Positions 17,030 to 27,401 are shown, counted from the first letter of the stretch. The stretch: DNA of 64,000 bases from Stenotrophomonas sp. MMGLT7 (GCF_021168555.1 NZ_JAJOZS010000017.1:1-64000), one strand, 5' to 3'. Made by a program: numbers and translations. Notes: a model not told the origin generated them from the letters alone.

Positions 17030-20000
17030 CTAGGCCGGCACGTCTGCCACCTGCCGCGCCGCCGACGCGGCCTCCAGCGCCTGCGCCAGCATCGCCCCGG
17101 TCACCGGCTTGCGCACGAAGGCATCGAAGCCGGCATCGAGCGCCTGCCGTTCGGCATCGCCGTCGGAGCGGGCGGTGACCGCCACCATCGGCAGGCGGCG
17201 GCCCTGCGCGCGCAGTTGCCGCGCCAGCGCCAGTCCGTCCATCCCCGGCAGGTCGAGGTCGCACAGCACCGCGTCGAAGCGTTCGGCACCGGCTTCCGCC
17301 AGTGCGGCCAGGCCGTGCGCGACGTGCACGACCTCGTGGCCGCGCGCGCGCAACAGGCCGCAGATCACCTGGGCCACGGTGGCATCGTCTTCCACCAGCA
17401 GCAGGCGGCGGCCGGACGTCGCAGGCACGCTCTGCTCCTCTGCGTCGACCTGCGCGGCCGGCGGCGTGGCCCGGCCCGGCGGAAGCGGCAGGTCGAGGGT
17501 GAAGCGCGCGCCCTGCCCGGCCCGGCTGTCCAGTGCGATGCGGCCGCCCATCGCCAGCGCCAGCTCCCGGCAGATCGCCAGCCCGAGCCCGCTGCCGCCA
17601 TAGCGCGCGGCGGTGCGGGCGCCATCGACCTGCTCGAAGCGATCGAACAGCCGCGCCTGCTTGGCCGCATCGATGCCCGGTCCGGTATCGGAGACGACAA
17701 AGCGCACGCCGGCCGCCGGTGACGGCGCCGGCATGGCCTGCAGTTCGACCCGGCCGTGCTCGGTGAACTTGATCGCATTGACCAGCAGGTTGAGCAGCAT
17801 CTGCCGCACCCGGCTGGCATCGCCGCGCAGCACCGCGGGCGTTCGCGGATGCCGGCGACAGGTGAACTCCAGTCCCTTGGCCTCGGCCGTCGGCGCCACC
17901 AGCGCGACCACCTCGTCGAGCAGCGCCGGCAGGTCGAAGTCGGCCTGTTCCAGCGGCAGCTTGCCGGCCTCGATGCGGGCCAGGTCCAGGGTATCGTTGA
18001 CCAGCCGCAGCAGATGCCGGCCGGCGGCCTGGATCGAGCGCGCATAGCCGCTCTGGCGCTCGTCGAGCCCGGTCTCCAGCAGCAGTTCGCTCATGCCCAG
18101 CACCCCGGTCATCGGTGTGCGGATCTCGTGGCCGAGCGTGGCCAGGAAGTGGGTCTTGGCCTGCGAGGCCTGCTCGGCCAGTTCCTGCTTGTGCCGCGAC
18201 AGCCGCCAGGCATTGCGCAGCCGCAGGCGGCGCCGGTAACCGGCCGCCAGCGCCACCACCGCCAGCACCGCGACGATCGCGATCGCGACGATGCCCCAGG
18301 GCGATCGCCACCACGGCGGGGCGACGCTGAACTGCAGGGTCCGGATCGCCGAGGCGTTGCCGAACGGGTCCACGCCCTGCATCTGCAGCCGGTAGCGGCC
18401 ACCGGGCAGCACCGAGAACTCGCGCACGCCGCTGCCGCCCTGCTCCACCCAGTCGCCGTCGAAGCCCTCCAGGCGCGAGCGATAGCGGTTGCCGGCCGGG
18501 TCGCCGAACGACAGCAGCCGCGCATCGACCTGCAGTTGCCGGTCCCCCACCCGCAGCCGGAAGCCCCCGGCCTCGGGCAGCAGCACGCGCTCGCCGTCGC
18601 GCAGCACGCTGGCCGCGGCGATCGCCAGCGGCGGCACCAGGGGCGGCGCGTCGGGCAGCGTGGTGTCCACCATCAGCATGGCGCCGTCGGCGGTGCCGGC
18701 GGTGAGCACGCCGGTGCCGGACAGGAACAGGCAGCCGTCGATGAATTCCTTGCTGGACAGGCCGTCGCGGGCACCGAAGCTGCGGATGCGCGGTGCCGAC
18801 GGATCGGTCGCATCGATGCGCAGCAGGCCGCGGCGGGTCGCCAGCCACACCCGCTGCTGCGCATCGACCTGCATGCCCGCCGACTCGACCGCGGCGATGC
18901 CCTGCTCCGGCCCCAGCCGCAGTCGCCGCGTCCAGCGGCCGGCGGCGTCCTGCCGCCAGGCCTCGAGCCCGTCGAGGCGGTGCAGCCACAGCTGCCTGCC
19001 CGACCAGGCGAAGCTGTACACGCGCTGCGCCGGCATCCCCGGCACCGGCTCGAAGCGGCCCGACGCCGGCCGCCACGCACGCATGCCGGCGCCGGTGGCC
19101 AGCCAGATGCCGCCGCCCGGCCCGGTGCCGAGCTGGTCCACGTCGCCCGAATCCAGGCCGCGGCCGTCGCCGTTGGCGAAGTCGTCCAGGACCGCGCCGG
19201 TATCGCCGTCGCGGCGCTGCACCCGGCCCATCGTCGCCAGCCAGACGCTGCCGTCGCCGGCCTCGGCCAGCCACTCCGGCGCCGCGCCTTGCGGCGCCCC
19301 GTCGACGCCGCCGGCGGACCAGTGGCGCAGTTCGCCGGTGGCCAGGTCGAGCCGGCTGAGCCGGTGCTGCAGGTTGCCCAGCCACAACCTGCCGCGGCTG
19401 TCCTGCAGCGATGCCGACAGCTTCATCGCCCCCATCTGCTCGTGCCGCCACGGCATGTCGGCGATGGCACCGGTGGCCGCGTCGAAGCGCTGCAGGCGGC
19501 CATCGCCCTCGATCTGCCAGAACGCGCCGTCGCGCGCCGGCGCCAGCGCGCAGTACACGCCGTCGCCCAGGTCGCGCTGCGGCTGGCGCACCGCCACCCG
19601 CCGCCAGTCGCGGCGCAGGTACGCCAGTCCGCGGCCGTAGATCGGCACCCACAGCTCGCCGCTGGCGCTGCGCCACAGCGAATGCACGTGGCGCCCGGCG
19701 GCCAGCGGCGCCTCGCCGTTGCGCACCAGGGTCGGCGCCCGTCCCCGCTCGGTCAGCCACAGGCCGCGCTCGCTGCCCATCCAGTGCTCGCCGTCGCCGG
19801 CGGCGGCGACCGACCACACCATGTTGCCGTTGGCGAACATCGCCGACCACGGCGGCACCTGCCAGCGCCCGGCGACGTCGCGCCGGTACACGCCGCGGGA
19901 GGTTCCCGCCCACAGTTCGCCGTCCACCAGGGTCAGCGAGAACACTCCGGGGGCGGCCTCCGCCGCAGCGGCCGCGCCGGCGTCGGCGATTTCGGGAAGC

Positions 20001-20680
20001 GGCTCGCCGCGCACCGTGCCGTCGGCGAGATCGAGGCTGAGCAGCCCGCGCAGGGTGCCGATCCACAATCGCCCGCCAACCGCGGCCAGCGCCAGCACCG
20101 GGCCGGGCTCGAAGCCGGGAAGCAGGCGCTGCAGGTCGAAGCGGGTGATGCGGCCGTCGGCCGAGAGCCGGTGCAGCCCGCCGCTATGGTTGCCGAACCA
20201 CAGGTCGCTGCCCGCCCCGGCCAGCACGAACACGTCGTCGTCGCTCATCTGCGCATGCGCGGCCCGCCGGTAGTGCCGGAAGCGCTCGCGCGAGGCGTCC
20301 AGCATGCTGACCCCGGCGCTCTCCGAACTCACCCAGATGCGGTCCTGGGCATCGATGTAAAGCGCCTGCACGGCGTTGCCGGCCAGCGAGGACGGATCGT
20401 CCGGATCGTGCCGCCAGAGCTGGAAACCGCTGCCGTCATGGCGCACCAGCCCGTCGTTGGTGGCCAGCCACAGGTAGCCGGCGCGGTCCTGCGCCAGCAT
20501 GTTGATCGCCGTGGAGGGCAGGCCCTCGGCCATGCCGGCGAGCCTGAAGCTGGGCAGTTGCGGCATGTGCGGCTGGGCGGGAGCACCGGCGGCCGCGGCC
20601 GCCATCGCCGCCGGCAACAGCACCAGTGCCGCCAGGAACAGCCCCGTCATCGTGTTGCGCCATCCGTCACGGCACCGCAT
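17030..20680 (-). CDS. Hybrid sensor histidine kinase with two-component propeller sensor (paralogue 2)
   Basis: A 1216-residue protein with the same order as its neighbour: signal peptide ([20 protein letters not shown]), propeller sensor ([22 protein letters not shown] and later blades), YYY-like domain, one TM helix, HisKA with phospho-His near 851 in LGHEIRTPM, HATPase ([25 protein letters not shown]) and a receiver with Asp near 1141 in [14 protein letters not shown] 20680 is chosen because AAGGAT lies 6 bases upstream; ATG 20650 is an alternative. There is no DNA-binding output domain, so signals must pass by phosphotransfer to an unlinked partner. The 280-bp gap to paralogue 1 shows no gene. 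It is divergent from the YceI gene. Confidence 0.93.
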   Translation of the reverse strand: MRCRDGWRNTMTGLFLAALVLLPAAMAAAAAGAPAQPHMPQLPSFRLAGMAEGLPSTAINMLAQDRAGYLWLATNDGLVRHDGSGFQLWRHDPDDPSSLAGNAVQALYIDAQDRIWVSSESAGVSMLDASRERFRHYRRAAHAQMSDDDVFVLAGAGSDLWFGNHSGGLHRLSADGRITRFDLQRLLPGFEPGPVLALAAVGGRLWIGTLRGLLSLDLADGTVRGEPLPEIADAGAAAAAEAAPGVFSLTLVDGELWAGTSRGVYRRDVAGRWQVPPWSAMFANGNMVWSVAAAGDGEHWMGSERGLWLTERGRAPTLVRNGEAPLAAGRHVHSLWRSASGELWVPIYGRGLAYLRRDWRRVAVRQPQRDLGDGVYCALAPARDGAFWQIEGDGRLQRFDAATGAIADMPWRHEQMGAMKLSASLQDSRGRLWLGNLQHRLSRLDLATGELRHWSAGGVDGAPQGAAPEWLAEAGDGSVWLATMGRVQRRDGDTGAVLDDFANGDGRGLDSGDVDQLGTGPGGGIWLATGAGMRAWRPASGRFEPVPGMPAQRVYSFAWSGRQLWLHRLDGLEAWRQDAAGRWTRRLRLGPEQGIAAVESAGMQVDAQQRVWLATRRGLLRIDATDPSAPRIRSFGARDGLSSKEFIDGCLFLSGTGVLTAGTADGAMLMVDTTLPDAPPLVPPLAIAAASVLRDGERVLLPEAGGFRLRVGDRQLQVDARLLSFGDPAGNRYRSRLEGFDGDWVEQGGSGVREFSVLPGGRYRLQMQGVDPFGNASAIRTLQFSVAPPWWRSPWGIVAIAIVAVLAVVALAAGYRRRLRLRNAWRLSRHKQELAEQASQAKTHFLATLGHEIRTPMTGVLGMSELLLETGLDERQSGYARSIQAAGRHLLRLVNDTLDLARIEAGKLPLEQADFDLPALLDEVVALVAPTAEAKGLEFTCRRHPRTPAVLRGDASRVRQMLLNLLVNAIKFTEHGRVELQAMPAPSPAAGVRFVVSDTGPGIDAAKQARLFDRFEQVDGARTAARYGGSGLGLAICRELALAMGGRIALDSRAGQGARFTLDLPLPPGRATPPAAQVDAEEQSVPATSGRRLLLVEDDATVAQVICGLLRARGHEVVHVAHGLAALAEAGAERFDAVLCDLDLPGMDGLALARQLRAQGRRLPMVAVTARSDGDAERQALDAGFDAFVRKPVTGAMLAQALEAASAARQVADVPA

Positions 20681-20776
20681 CGGCCATCCTTGTCCGCTTA
20701 TCCAGCCGAATCCTCGCAATGGATCGTTGCGCTTGCAAGCCAAGCAAAACCACGGCCGCCATGCCTAGAATCGGCC

Positions 20777-21448
20777 ATGAGCCTCCGACTGCCGCCACTG
20801 GCGCTCCTCCTGCTGGCCTCGCTGCCCACGCTGCTGCAGGCACAGACCGCGCGCTATGCGCTGGACCCGGTGCATACCCGCGTGGCCTTCGCGATCGACC
20901 ATGCCGGCTTCTCGCAGGCGATCGGCACCGTGTCCGGCAGCGAGGGCCATCTGGACTTCGACCCGCAGGACTGGCGCAGCGCGCAGGTGGACGTGCAGGT
21001 GCCGCTCGCGCGGCTCGACCTGGGCGACGAGAAGTGGAACCGGGCGGCGCTGGCGCGCAACCTGCTCGATGCCGAGCGCCACCCGCAGGCGCACTTCGTC
21101 TCCACCGCCGTCACCCCGGTGGACGCGCACCACGCCCGGGTCGAAGGCATGCTGACCCTGCGCGGCGTCAGCCGCCCGGTCACGCTCGACGTCACCTTCA
21201 ATGCGCTCAAGCGCCATCCGTTGCCGCCGTTCCGGCGCACCGCCGGCTTCTCCGCGGTCACCCGCATCAGCCGCGCCGCATTCGGCATCGACGCCTGGAA
21301 GTCGCTGATCGGCGACGAGGTCGAGCTGCGGCTGGAGGTGGAGGCGACGCGCGCGCCCCGCGCCGGCGACGTGCAGGACGAGGCAGCGGACGCGACGTCC
21401 ACCCCCGCCACTCCGGAGCCGGACGCCCCGGCGCCGAAGGTGGACTGA
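20777..21448 (+). CDS. YceI family periplasmic protein (first copy)
   Basis: A 223-residue secreted lipocalin-like protein with signal peptide MSLRLPPLALLLLASLPTLL ending in LQAQ. It then shows the YceI pattern RYALDPVHTRVAFAIDHAGFSQAIGTV, GHLDFDP, ERHPQAHFVSTAV, and TLRGVSRPVTLDVTF. YceI proteins bind long isoprenoid quinones or other lipids in the periplasm and often sit with cytochrome b561, as here. The C-terminal tail (DATSTPATPEPDAPAPKVD) is a Pro/Ala-rich extension not usual for the family. Divergent from hybrid kinase 2. Confidence 0.88.
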   Translation: MSLRLPPLALLLLASLPTLLQAQTARYALDPVHTRVAFAIDHAGFSQAIGTVSGSEGHLDFDPQDWRSAQVDVQVPLARLDLGDEKWNRAALARNLLDAERHPQAHFVSTAVTPVDAHHARVEGMLTLRGVSRPVTLDVTFNALKRHPLPPFRRTAGFSAVTRISRAAFGIDAWKSLIGDEVELRLEVEATRAPRAGDVQDEAADATSTPATPEPDAPAPKVD

Positions 21449-21611
21449 TGCCATCGCGACGGACCACCGCAACGCGCAAGCGCCGCGCATGGGCACGCGC
21501 GGCACCGCCTCGCCGCCCCACAGCCCATCGCCACACGCCCTCTCGTTCTCCCTCGCCCCGCGCGCGCCCAGCCGCCGCCCGGCCCATTCCAATGGCACCA
21601 GCAGGCCCTAC

Positions 21612-22184
21612 ATGACGTTGAAGAACTCTCCCGACCGCTGGGGCGGCATCAGCCAGCTGCTGCACTGGACCATCGCGGCGCTGATCCTGGTGATCGGCAT
21701 CGTCGGCCTGACCATGGGCGAACTGCCAAGGACGCCGAAGTACTTCTGGGTGTACACCGCGCACAAGTCGCTGGGGCTGACGGTGCTGGCGCTGGTCGTG
21801 GTGCGCCTGGCGTGGCGGCTGTACGCGGGGGCACCGGCGCCGGTGCCCGGCACCCCGACCTGGCAGGAACGCATCGCCTCGGCCACCCACACGCTGCTGT
21901 ATGCGCTGATCTTCGCGGTGCCGCTGTCGGGGTGGCTGTACGACTCGGCCAGCGCGCTGCGGCCGTTTCGCTGGTTCGGCCTGTTCGACGTGCCCAAGCT
22001 CAGCCCGCCGGACAGGCCCCTTTCCCAGCTGGCGCACGGCGTGCACGAATGGGGCTTCTGGCTGCTGGTCGCGGTGGTGCTGGTGCATGCCGGGGCCGCG
22101 CTGTACCACCACCTGTTCCAGAGCGACGACACGCTTGCGCGCATGCTGCCCCGGGGCTGGCTGCGCCGGCGCGATCCGTCCTGA
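21612..22184 (+). CDS. Cytochrome b561 family protein
   Basis: The 190-residue inner-membrane di-heme protein has four hydrophobic segments and the family's His ligands (SQLLHWTIAAL, YTAHKSLGL, HGVHEWGFW, and VHAGAALYHH). It probably passes electrons between quinol and a periplasmic acceptor; YceI proteins on both sides suggest a shared electron or isoprenoid role. ATG 21612 gives MTLKNSPDRWGGISQLLHW. The 163-bp gap after the first YceI gene has no visible terminator. Confidence 0.9.
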   Translation: MTLKNSPDRWGGISQLLHWTIAALILVIGIVGLTMGELPRTPKYFWVYTAHKSLGLTVLALVVVRLAWRLYAGAPAPVPGTPTWQERIASATHTLLYALIFAVPLSGWLYDSASALRPFRWFGLFDVPKLSPPDRPLSQLAHGVHEWGFWLLVAVVLVHAGAALYHHLFQSDDTLARMLPRGWLRRRDPS

Positions 22185-22281
22185 ACCCGCATCCGGCCAT
22201 GTCGCCCGTATCCGTGCCGATGCGCCCGTCCCCGCTTGTCCGCGCTTTCCTCCGTCCTGTCACCCCGCAAGGAGTCCCCGC

Positions 22282-22848
22282 ATGAACCATCGATTCGCCT
22301 CCCCCGCCGCCGTGGCCACCGCCCTGGCGGCCATGCTCGCCACCGCGCCGGTGCTGGCCGCCGACTACGTGCAGGCCCCCGGCTCCACCCTGGCCTTCGC
22401 CAGCAAGTACGACGGCGAGGTCTTCGCCGGCACCTTCCCCGGCTTCACCACCACGCTCAGCTTCGACCCGGACGACCTGTCCGGCGCCAGGCTCGACGTG
22501 GTGATCCCGCTGGCCGGCGCCCGCAGCGGCAACGACGAGCGCGACTCGACGCTGCAGGGGGCCGACTTCTTCGACGTAGCCAGGTTCGCCCAGGCGCACT
22601 ACAGCGCCACCACGTTCCGCGCGCTGGGCGACGGCCGCTACGCGGCCGACGGCACCCTGGAGCTGCGCGGGGTCAGCAAGCCGGTGACGCTGACCTTCAC
22701 CTGGGCGCCCGGCGCGCAGCCGGTGCTGACCGGCAAGGCCACGGTCAAGCGCCTGGACTTCGGTGTCGGCGGCGGCGACTGGGCCGACACCGGCACCATC
22801 CCCAACGAGACCGCGGTGAGCACCCGCGTCGTGTTCAAGGCGAAGTAG
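22282..22848 (+). CDS. YceI family periplasmic protein (second copy)
   Basis: A 188-residue secreted YceI protein: signal peptide ending VLAAD, then YVQAPGSTLAFASKYDGEVFAGTFPGFTTTL, SFDPDDLSGARLDVVI, and TLELRGVSKPVTLTFTW. AAGGAG lies 8 bases before the ATG. It is not a close copy of the first YceI (different N terminus and shorter), so the pair is probably old. Its 3' end overlaps the convergent glutaredoxin-like gene by 14 bp. Confidence 0.9.
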   Translation: MNHRFASPAAVATALAAMLATAPVLAADYVQAPGSTLAFASKYDGEVFAGTFPGFTTTLSFDPDDLSGARLDVVIPLAGARSGNDERDSTLQGADFFDVARFAQAHYSATTFRALGDGRYAADGTLELRGVSKPVTLTFTWAPGAQPVLTGKATVKRLDFGVGGGDWADTGTIPNETAVSTRVVFKAK

Positions 22849-23104
22849 CCGGCGCATCCGCAGGCGCATGGCCGACGTCGCCGTCGTCGGCCAGCCAGCG
22901 CCGCAGCCGCGCCGCGTCGAACGGCCAGTCCAGCTCGCGCGCGCCATCGGCGAGCACCGGCACGCGCTCGCCATAGCGGCGCTCCAACGTCGCGTCGCCA
23001 TCGACGAACACGCTGGCGAATTCGCCCGTGCCCGCATTCGCCAGCACGTCCAGGGCGAGATCGCACAGGTGGCAGTCGTCGCGTTGGTACAGGATCAGCG
23101 CCAT
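22835..23104 (-). CDS. Glutaredoxin-like (DUF836) thiol protein
   Basis: The 89-residue product begins MALILYQRDDCHLCDLALDVL, a thioredoxin-fold start with a CHLC active site, and continues with the cis-Pro loop GERVPVLAD and LDWPFDAARLRRWL. This fits the DUF836 glutaredoxin-like group. The tail HAPADAPATSP is variable. It overlaps the second YceI gene tail to tail, and a sequence-poor G/C-run region lies upstream. Confidence 0.85.
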   Translation of the reverse strand: MALILYQRDDCHLCDLALDVLANAGTGEFASVFVDGDATLERRYGERVPVLADGARELDWPFDAARLRRWLADDGDVGHAPADAPATSP

Positions 23105-23154
23105 CGACGCAGGCTAGAGCATTTTTCGTCGATGTGTCCGCAGATCGCCGCGTG

Positions 23155-23312
23155 GGAGCGGGGGGGGGCCCGGCGGGGCGCGCAACCCCCCCCCCCCACC
23201 CCCGGGGCGCCCCCCCCGGCGCGGTGTCCGCTGATCGCGGCGTGGGTGCGGCGTCCGCGGGGTGGCCACTTCACCAGGCACCCCATCGCGGCTGACGCCG
23301 CTCCCACGGGCC
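23155..23312. other. Homopolymeric G/C tract with degenerate repeat units
   Basis: The stretch has a G run at 23160-23168, a C run of about 12 near 23186-23197, and C7 near 23210-23217. They are set between two near copies of TCCGCWGATCGCSGCGTGGG (about 23137-23156 and 23226-23245) and a degenerate ATCGCGGCTGACGCCGCTCCCACGGG unit at 23286-23311. There is no coding signal. The homopolymers are unlike anything else in the window and may be decayed repeats or a poorly resolved assembly patch. Confidence 0.6.
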
Positions 23313-23320
23313 CGAGGCGG

Positions 23321-24280
23321 TCAGCGGGCGGCCGCCGGCTCCGGCATCAGCAGGAAGCGCACCGCGCGGCCGATCGCGGCCGGGACCACGGAGAAATGAT
23401 CCTCGCCGGGGATCAGGTCCAGCTCCACGCTGGCGCCCGGCCGCGATGCCAGTGCCGCGGCCACCGCCTGCGCGTTCTCGTACTGCGCCATCGCCTGCAG
23501 CTGGCGATCGGCGGCGGCCACGTCGCCGCCGGGCGCCCCGGCCCAGGGCGCGGTGCGCCGCTCGTACTCGCCCACGGTGATCAGCACCCGCGGCGGCGGG
23601 GCGTCCTTCGTCGTTTCCTTGGCCGGCTGCAGCAGCGCCTCGCGGACCGTGCCGTCGCCGAACCACAGCGACGGGCTGGCGGCCAGCCAGGTCGAGAAGG
23701 CCTGCGGGCGGGTGGCCAGCACATGCAGCACGAACAGGCCGCCGAAGGAATGCCCGAACAGCGCCTGGCGCTCGCGGTCCACCGGCACCCGGCCGGCGAC
23801 CGCCGGCTCGACGGCGTGCTGGATGAAATCGGCGAAGGCGTCGGCGCCGCCACCGCTCATGCGCCCGTTCTGCGGATTGCGCGCGGCCACCGGGGTCAGG
23901 TCCAGCACGCGCGCGCTGCGCACGTCGGTCCCGTCCGGGTAGCCGATGCCCACGATCACCGGCAGCGCGACAGCGCCCGCATCCGGCCGCCGGGCGATGG
24001 CCTGCACGGTCTCCACCGCGGTCAGGAACATCGCGTTGCCGTCCAGCACGTACAGCACCGGGTAGCCGTCGGGCGGCGCGGCGCCGTCGGGCCGGTACAG
24101 GAAGATGCGGTAGTCGCGGCCCTGCGGCGAACGCATGTCCCACTGCTGCGTGCCGGCGACCTGGACCGCGGCCGCAGGTGCCTCGGGTGCCGGGGCCAGC
24201 GCGGGAGCGGCCGGCGCCGCCAGCGCCGGTGCGAGCGGCGATGCCAGCAGGAACGACAGGACGATAGCGAGTTTCTTCAT
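23321..24280 (-). CDS. Secreted alpha/beta hydrolase, siderophore-esterase-like
   Basis: The 319-residue product starts MKKLAIVLSFLLASPLAPALA (signal peptide) and has the esterase-D/Fes/IroE-type hydrolase fold: YRIFLYRPDG, YPVLYVLDGNAMF, the nucleophile elbow ALFGHSFGGLFVLH, and a late acid/His segment LDLIPGEDHFSVVP. Members of this family cut enterobactin-like esters or other acyl esters in the periplasm. It starts 48 bp after the stop of the TBDR on the same strand, so it probably processes what that receptor imports. ATG 24280 was chosen over 24295 because the signal peptide follows it directly. Confidence 0.85.
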   Translation of the reverse strand: MKKLAIVLSFLLASPLAPALAAPAAPALAPAPEAPAAAVQVAGTQQWDMRSPQGRDYRIFLYRPDGAAPPDGYPVLYVLDGNAMFLTAVETVQAIARRPDAGAVALPVIVGIGYPDGTDVRSARVLDLTPVAARNPQNGRMSGGGADAFADFIQHAVEPAVAGRVPVDRERQALFGHSFGGLFVLHVLATRPQAFSTWLAASPSLWFGDGTVREALLQPAKETTKDAPPPRVLITVGEYERRTAPWAGAPGGDVAAADRQLQAMAQYENAQAVAAALASRPGASVELDLIPGEDHFSVVPAAIGRAVRFLLMPEPAAAR

Positions 24281-24328
24281 TGGACGGATTCCCATGCGGC
24301 CGGGCCGCGACAGACGTAAGGGCCAGGC

Positions 24329-27280
24329 CTACCAGTGCTTGTTGATCGTCAGCGCCAGGGTGCGTCCCAGCACCGTGGCGTTGGCCGCGTCGTACGGGTC
24401 GGCCAGCGCGTCGGTGGTGGCGGTGCCGCCATCGATGAACGGCGGATCGCGGTCGAACAGGTTGTTGGCGTACAGGCTTACCCGCATGTCCTCGAACAGC
24501 CCGCCGAAGCGGCTCAGGTCGTAGTCCAGCTGCAGGTCCCAGGTGGTCCAGGAGGAAATCTTCACCGGCGCGGTCGCCAGCGCCGGCGCGCCGCTGGCGC
24601 CGGGCACGTAGCAGCCGCTGCTGCACTGGTAGTCGTGCACGTAGTTGGCGGTGAGCGTGCCGCGGAACGCGCCCTGGTTCCAGCTCAGCCCCTGCTGCGA
24701 GCGCAGCCGCACCGGGTTGCCGGTGGAGCTGTACTTGCCGAGCTGGTCGACCCAGCTGCCGCCCGGGGTGCTCTGCACCTTGTACGAGAACAGCTGGGTG
24801 CCGCGCAGGAACAGGTCCAGGTAGCCGCCGGCGCCGACGTCGAGGCCGTAGGAGGCGTCGAAGTCCATGCCGTCCATCTTCAGGCTGGCCAGGTTCATCT
24901 GCGTGGCGTATACGATCATCGCCACGTCGTCGGCCGACTGCACCGCGCCGGCGCCGAGCTGGCCCAGGTAGCGCGGGTCCGACAGCATCGCCTGCACCTC
25001 GGCCGCGCTGGGGTTGGCGCTCAGGTTGCTGGCGTAGGGCGTGCTGCCGGTGGCGAAGTACTGCGCCAGGATCGCCGGCAGCGTGCCGCCCTGGATGCGC
25101 ACGATGCGGTCGTCGATCTTGATGTTGAAGTAGCCCGCGCCCAGCTTCAGCCCCGGCGCCCAGCCGGGCGTGTAGTCGAAGCCGGCCGTCCAGGTCTTGG
25201 CCTCCTCCGGCTTGAGGCTGTCGCCGGCGCCGCCGGTGACCAGGATCGCGGTGAACGAGCAGTTGCCGCTGCCGCCCGGGGTGCCGACCACGCCGTTGAG
25301 CGGCACCATGGTGGTGGAACACGGCGCGGTGTACAGGTCCGCGCGCATGAACGCGGCGTTGCCGCCGGTGACCGGCTGCACGCCGTCGTACATGTAGCGC
25401 ATCGGCGGCGCGTGGAACGAGGTGCCCCAGCTGCCGCGCAGGGTGAGGTCGTCGGTCGGCTTGAAGCTCACGCCGACCTTGGGGTTGGTGGTGCTGTAGT
25501 CGCCCAGCCCGGAGATGCGCTCGTGGCGCAGCGCCAGCGACAGGTCCAGCGCCTTGGCGAACGACCGCGCGTTGTCCTTGCCGATCAGCGGGATCGCCGC
25601 CTCGACGTAGCCGGCGGCGACGTCGCGCTCGGTGGTGCCGTAGGCCACGTGCACCGGATCGATGCTGCGCCAGTTGAAGTCCAGCTCGCCGCCGATGTTC
25701 TCGCGCCGCCAGTCCAGGCCCGCGGCCACCCGCAGCGCGCCGCCGGGCAGCTCGGCGAGCTTGCCGTCGACCTTGAAGGTGGCCTGCGCCAGCCACGAGC
25801 GGAAGGTCACGTCCTCGTAGCCGATCAGCTGGTCCAGCACCTGCGCCGACAGCGGGTCGGTGGAATAGGGATTGAACGCCTCGTAGCCCAGCGCGTCGCA
25901 ATAGGCGCCGGCGGCGGTGGCGGCCGTGCCCAGCAGCGAGCAGGCCACCGAGCTGGGCGCGAAGGCGGTGCCGATGCGGTCGTAGATGCTGCCGTCGCGC
26001 AGCAGCTGCGAGCGGCGCTGCTGCTCCTCGCGGCTGTAGGACAGCGCGGCGTCGCCGTGCCAGTCGTCGGAGAAATCGAAGCGCACGCCGAGGTTGGCGG
26101 CCCAGCTCTCGACCTCGACCTCGCGGCGCAGGCCGCGGTCGTCGATCACCACGCCGAAATTGTTGGCCACGCCGGGGATGTAGTACGGGCTGGTCGCCGG
26201 CAGCGTGCCGTACAGCACCGCGTAGCCCTGGTCGTACTCGCCCTTGCGCTTGGTGTAGCGCAGGTCGCCGTACAGCGTGGCGGCCTCGCCCAGGGCCTGG
26301 TCGAACGTGCCGAACACGCTGTGGCGCTTCATCTGCGGCAGGATGTCGATGTTGTTCCACGGGTCGTAGGTGTTGCCGACGCCGTCGCTCACCGGCACCA
26401 GGTCCGCCGCCGTCAGCCCGGTGCCGGCGCCGGCGGGAACGCTGTAGACGACGTTGCCGGCACCCGAGGCGGTGGCGGAGAACAGGTTGGCGGCGCTGCC
26501 GGCGCGGGCGGTATAGCGCGGCCAGTTCACTCCGCCGCGGTCGCTGAAGTCGCCGCCGTTGTAGATGTCGCGGTCGCTGGCCGAGACGCTGTTCTGGCGG
26601 TTGAACTCGACCCCGGCGAAGGCGTGGCCGCCGTCCCACGAACCGCCCCAGGTCTGGCTGACCTGCAGCTGCTGGCCACCGCCCTGGGTGGTGGTGCCCA
26701 GGCGCACGCTGGTGTCGAAGCCCTCGGCGTCGCGCTTGAGGATGATGTTGACCACGCCGCCGACCGCATCGGAGCCGTACACCGCCGAGGCGCCGTCGGC
26801 CAGCACCTCGATGCGATCGATCGCCGCCAGCGGGATGTTGGAGATGTCGACGAAGTCGCCGAACTGGCCGGCGGCGGCGACGCGGCGGCCATCGACCAGC
26901 ACCAGCGTGGACAACGCGCCCAGCCCGCGCAGGTTCACGCCCTGGCCGCCGGTGAGGTTGGCGCCGCCGGTGCTCGCGTCCTGGCCGCCCTGCACGTTGT
27001 CGGCCATGCCCACGCCGCCGGCGAAGTTGGCCGGCAGCTCGCGCAGGAAGTCGGCGACGGTCGCCTTGCCGCTGGCCTTGATCTGCTCGGCGCCGATCAC
27101 CTGCACCACGTTGCCGGCCGGCTCGGCGCCGCGGATGTTGGTGCCGGTGACGACCACCGTGTCGAGTTGGCGCACGCCCTCGGCCTGGGTCGCGGCCGCC
27201 TCCTGCGCATGCACGGCCTGGGAGACGGCCAGCGCCAGCAGCGTCAGGCCACCGGCGAGTTTGATGTTCGGCTTGCTCAT
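24329..27280 (-). CDS. TonB-dependent outer-membrane receptor
   Basis: A 983-residue outer-membrane transporter: signal peptide ending in VHAQ, TonB-box-like LDTVVVTGTNIRG, plug domain with VNLRGLGALSTLVLVDGRR and ADGASAVYGSDAVGGVVNIILKRD, then a 22-strand barrel ending in TLALTINKHW with a terminal aromatic. No N-terminal signalling domain is seen, so no ECF cross-talk is expected. MSKPN at 27280 has AGGGGA 8 bases upstream; MQAM at 27289 is possible. It heads a two-gene unit with the esterase, and its upstream region carries the LysR-type operator pair. Substrate is not identifiable. Confidence 0.93.
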   Translation of the reverse strand: MSKPNIKLAGGLTLLALAVSQAVHAQEAAATQAEGVRQLDTVVVTGTNIRGAEPAGNVVQVIGAEQIKASGKATVADFLRELPANFAGGVGMADNVQGGQDASTGGANLTGGQGVNLRGLGALSTLVLVDGRRVAAAGQFGDFVDISNIPLAAIDRIEVLADGASAVYGSDAVGGVVNIILKRDAEGFDTSVRLGTTTQGGGQQLQVSQTWGGSWDGGHAFAGVEFNRQNSVSASDRDIYNGGDFSDRGGVNWPRYTARAGSAANLFSATASGAGNVVYSVPAGAGTGLTAADLVPVSDGVGNTYDPWNNIDILPQMKRHSVFGTFDQALGEAATLYGDLRYTKRKGEYDQGYAVLYGTLPATSPYYIPGVANNFGVVIDDRGLRREVEVESWAANLGVRFDFSDDWHGDAALSYSREEQQRRSQLLRDGSIYDRIGTAFAPSSVACSLLGTAATAAGAYCDALGYEAFNPYSTDPLSAQVLDQLIGYEDVTFRSWLAQATFKVDGKLAELPGGALRVAAGLDWRRENIGGELDFNWRSIDPVHVAYGTTERDVAAGYVEAAIPLIGKDNARSFAKALDLSLALRHERISGLGDYSTTNPKVGVSFKPTDDLTLRGSWGTSFHAPPMRYMYDGVQPVTGGNAAFMRADLYTAPCSTTMVPLNGVVGTPGGSGNCSFTAILVTGGAGDSLKPEEAKTWTAGFDYTPGWAPGLKLGAGYFNIKIDDRIVRIQGGTLPAILAQYFATGSTPYASNLSANPSAAEVQAMLSDPRYLGQLGAGAVQSADDVAMIVYATQMNLASLKMDGMDFDASYGLDVGAGGYLDLFLRGTQLFSYKVQSTPGGSWVDQLGKYSSTGNPVRLRSQQGLSWNQGAFRGTLTANYVHDYQCSSGCYVPGASGAPALATAPVKISSWTTWDLQLDYDLSRFGGLFEDMRVSLYANNLFDRDPPFIDGGTATTDALADPYDAANATVLGRTLALTINKHW

Positions 27281-27401
27281 CGCTTGCATCCCCTGGTTCG
27301 TTCGAAGGCGACAGTCGGGTCCCCACCGTGGCGGCAACCTGCCATGCGGTGCCGCAGGCGGAATCTAGCAGGAACCCGCTGCCAGTCTCGGGTGCCAGTC
27401 G

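Noticed and set aside
23160-23218. G-quadruplex regulatory element
   Set aside because: There are G and C runs, but they are homopolymers in a repeat-like, non-promoter gap; a decayed repeat or assembly error explains them as well.
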